This document shows, piece after piece, positions 62,169 to 64,000 of a stretch of DNA of 64,000 bases. Each line of letters opens with the position of its first letter. The first letter of the stretch is position 1. Origin of the DNA: Halobellus limi (GTDB taxonomy: Archaea; Halobacteriota; Halobacteria; Halobacteriales; Haloferacaceae). Location of the stretch: assembly GCF_004799685.1 (NCBI RefSeq), contig NZ_CP031311.1, positions 248,001 through 312,000 of the forward strand, read 5' to 3'. A program made the translations under genes and the position numbers. The notes beneath the pieces were generated by a model. The model ran no database searches. It saw only the letters and a list, made by a program, of their open reading frames with translations, and had not been told where the DNA came from.

Positions 62169-62681
62169 ATGAACCGATCGGACCCTCCACACTCGACCCC
62201 GAAGGTGGCCCTCGTCGGCCTCGTCGCCGCCCTCGCCGCCGTCGACCTCGTGCTACTCGTCGCGACGACGTCGCGAACGGAGTTGCTGCGGCTTCTGCTC
62301 GCGGTCGGCGCGTTCGGCGTGCCGTTTCTCGGACTCATCCTCGGCCTCGCCGACAGACCGCTTTACGCGGTCGGCGCCGTTCTCTCGCTGCCGCTCGCGG
62401 CGTTGTACGCCTACACCGGACTGTTGCTGCCGTGGACGCAGCTCTCCTTCTCGCTCGGCCAGGCCGGGCTCGAACTGCTTCTCGCGGTTCCGGTCCTCGG
62501 CGAACCGCTGGCGACCGCGCTGTTCGGCGGCGTCACGCTCGGTCAGGCGACGCTCCGGGCGTCGTTCCGGTATCATTACGCCATCGTCGCGCTCGGCGTC
62601 GTCGGGGTCGCAGCGGCGGTCGCGAGGGTCGGGTGGCGGCGCTCGGATTTTGCCCCCTCCGGGGACAGCCCCGGAAACTGA
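62169..62681 (+). CDS. five-helix membrane protein of unknown function
   Basis: A 170-residue, very hydrophobic protein with about five membrane helices, Leu/Val/Ala-rich, and a charged linker (VARVGWRRSDF) before the C-terminus. Homologues are restricted to haloarchaea. The ATG at 62169 fits the first helix. The downstream gene starts 95 nt later on the same strand. Confidence 0.72.
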   Translation: MNRSDPPHSTPKVALVGLVAALAAVDLVLLVATTSRTELLRLLLAVGAFGVPFLGLILGLADRPLYAVGAVLSLPLAALYAYTGLLLPWTQLSFSLGQAGLELLLAVPVLGEPLATALFGGVTLGQATLRASFRYHYAIVALGVVGVAAAVARVGWRRSDFAPSGDSPGN

Positions 62682-62776
62682 TGCCGCGTCGAAGCCGCCG
62701 ACGGAACCGGACCGGCCGCCCCCGTGACGTCTCGTCCGCCTCCCGCATTTTTCACGCAGCGGCCGGTGTGTCGGGT

Positions 62777-63088
62777 ATGGTCCCCGACCGCTCCGCCGGT
62801 TCCTCCGGTCACGCCGAAACCGACGAAACGTCCGCCGAGGATGTCGACGCCGCCGCGTACGACCTGATCTACCGAGCGACCCGCGATGCGATCTGGGACG
62901 TGCTCGGGACGGCCACCCTGATCCTCTTTCACCTGGTACTGGCCGCGATTTCCCTCTCGATCGCCGTCGGCGGGATCGGCCCGTTCCTCCGCGGCTCGGC
63001 GTCGTACGCGGCGCTGGGGGTCGGTGTCGTGGCGCTCGCGGTCGGCGTCTTCGCCGCCGTCCGCGTCTACCGGCTCGTCACCGAGTGA
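62777..63088 (+). CDS. small two-helix membrane protein
   Basis: A 103-residue protein with an acidic head (SGHAETDETSAEDVDAAAYD) and two membrane helices (LGTATLILFHLVLAAISLSIAVGG; YAALGVGVVALAVGVFAAV). An in-frame ATG at 62681 would add a basic stretch that looks unlike protein, so 62777 is chosen. Function is unknown. Confidence 0.65.
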   Translation: MVPDRSAGSSGHAETDETSAEDVDAAAYDLIYRATRDAIWDVLGTATLILFHLVLAAISLSIAVGGIGPFLRGSASYAALGVGVVALAVGVFAAVRVYRLVTE

Positions 63089-63187
63089 CGGCGCTCGTCG
63101 CGGTTAGCCGCCGGATACGTCACCTGACGCGACAGCGACCGCGCTCCTGGGGAACGATTAAGTAGACTCCTGATCCAGATCCAAGCG

Positions 63188-64000
63188 ATGAGGGACGACC
63201 CCGACGAGGGGATGCTGTCGTGGGACGAGACCGTCTTCCGCGACGAACACGTCTTCGAGATCGACTACGTCCCCGAGACGTTCGAACACCGCGAGAGCCA
63301 ACTGGAGAGCCTGAAGTACGCGCTCCGGCCGGCCGTCCGCGGGTCGCGGCCGCTGAACACGATGGTTCGCGGGCCGCCGGGGACGGGCAAGACGACCGCG
63401 GTTCAGAAACTGTTCGGCGAACTCGGTGCCCAGAGCGGCGTCCAGACCGTCCGCGTGAACTGCCAGGTCGACTCGACGCGCTACGCCGTCTTCTCGCGCA
63501 TCTTCGAGGCGATCTTCGCGTACGAACCCCCGTCGTCGGGCATCTCGTTCAAGAAGCTGTTCGGGCAGATCACCGACCGCCTCGTCGAGGAGGAGCAGGT
63601 CCTCGCGGTCGCCCTCGACGACGTGAACTACCTCTTCTACGAGAACGAGGTCTCCGACACGCTGTACTCGCTGCTCCGGGCTCACGAGGCACACTCGGGA
63701 GCCCGAATCGGCGTCGTCGTCGTCTCCTCGGACCTCTCGCTGGACGTGATCGACGAACTCGACACCCGCGTCCAGAGCGTCTTCCGCCCCGAGGAGGTGT
63801 ACTTCCCCGTCTACGACGTCGACGAGATCGTCGACATCCTGCGCGAGCGGGTCGAACGCGGCTTCCACGACGGCGTCGTGGGTCCGCAAGAGCTCGATCG
63901 GGTCGCCGAACTGACGTCCGAGAGCGGCGACCTCCGGGTGGGGATCGACCTCCTCCGACGCGCCGGCCTCCACGCGGAGATGCGCGCGAGCCGCACCGTC
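63188..64000 (+). CDS. Orc1/Cdc6 origin-binding protein (partial, 3' end outside the window)
   Basis: The first 271 residues of an archaeal Orc1/Cdc6 AAA+ initiator. FEHRESQLESLKYALRPAVRG leads into Walker A RGPPGTGKTTAVQ and a Walker B-like LAVALDDVNYLFY, then sensor-1 VVVVSSDLSL and the RVQSVFRPEEVYFP block. Orc1/Cdc6 binds origin repeats and loads MCM. Haloarchaea carry several copies, so this one need not mark the main origin. TATA-like TTAAGTAG lies about 25-32 nt before the ATG. Confidence 0.93.
   Translation, partial: MRDDPDEGMLSWDETVFRDEHVFEIDYVPETFEHRESQLESLKYALRPAVRGSRPLNTMVRGPPGTGKTTAVQKLFGELGAQSGVQTVRVNCQVDSTRYAVFSRIFEAIFAYEPPSSGISFKKLFGQITDRLVEEEQVLAVALDDVNYLFYENEVSDTLYSLLRAHEAHSGARIGVVVVSSDLSLDVIDELDTRVQSVFRPEEVYFPVYDVDEIVDILRERVERGFHDGVVGPQELDRVAELTSESGDLRVGIDLLRRAGLHAEMRASRTV

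Noticed and set aside
63089-63187. Possible replication origin next to Orc1/Cdc6
   Set aside because: I looked for origin-recognition repeats (paired purine-rich words with G runs) and an AT-rich unwinding stretch in the 99-bp gap and saw none. The far side of the gene is outside the window.
1-64000. tRNA, rRNA or CRISPR arrays
   Set aside because: Reading for the T-loop consensus (GTTCGAATC-like words), rRNA blocks and regularly spaced 25-40 bp repeats gave nothing convincing. A short or intron-bearing tRNA could still be missed by eye.

Overview
The window is a stretch of haloarchaeal chromosome (class Halobacteria). Three things show this. The DNA is very GC-rich, with strongly acidic, Asp/Glu/Ala-rich proteins. 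The information-processing genes are archaeal: PCNA, the primase large subunit, Hjc, Orc1/Cdc6, a thermosome, aIF1A and Rio1. Small protein families restricted to haloarchaea are present, along with halocyanin and a fused double TatC. Many starts lie about 23-30 nt downstream of TATA-like boxes, the usual leaderless layout. Genes are packed on both strands, often with 4-nt ATGA/GTGA overlaps. I found no rRNA, tRNA, CRISPR array or complete insertion sequence.

Layout. 1-6.8 kb: methionine/sulfur assimilation (metY, metX, two membrane genes, a second metY paralogue) and a 2Fe-2S ferredoxin. 6.9-10.8 kb: an archaeal ATPase with a PD-(D/E)XK-like tail behind an unusual repeat-bearing promoter, a multidomain histidine kinase and a zinc microprotein. 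10.9-19.3 kb: permease plus UspA, a cysteine-cluster protein, an NmrA-like protein and several small conserved haloarchaeal genes. 19.5-26.5 kb: thermosome, DICT protein, an aIF1A-Rio1-KH translation/ribosome group, and an SAH/MTA deaminase-type amidohydrolase. 27-36.7 kb: S-adenosylhomocysteine hydrolase, sulfatase-GtrA, Hjc, SWIM protein, primase large subunit, a membrane-anchored sulfite-oxidase-like protein and PCNA.

The most striking region is 36.8-47.0 kb. It holds a nearly complete System I cytochrome c maturation set (CcmA, B, C, D, E, F plus CcdA and a thioredoxin) wrapped around a diheme cytochrome c. That cytochrome looks like a thiosulfate dehydrogenase/tetrathionate reductase (TsdA), and a membrane-anchored halocyanin follows it. 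I read this as a self-contained module: the Ccm genes make the cytochrome, TsdA handles thiosulfate/tetrathionate electrons, and the copper protein carries them. Three parts look non-standard: an OB-fold-like insertion in CcmF, a CcmE lacking the usual tyrosine, and a carboxypeptidase-regulatory-like protein in the place where CcmH might be expected.

47.1-50.4 kb: a Cys/His-rich HTH regulator next to a Zn/Cd/Pb P1B-type ATPase, whose promoter carries a perfect 14-bp palindrome. 50.4-64 kb: RlmE methyltransferase, a preQ0-type transporter overlapped by a CopG regulator, an AhpD-like protein, two divergent TatC genes (one a fused tandem, one with a roughly 300-residue acidic head), a three-cysteine LarE sulfur transferase, a MutS5-like ATPase with an HhH head, and the start of an Orc1/Cdc6 gene.
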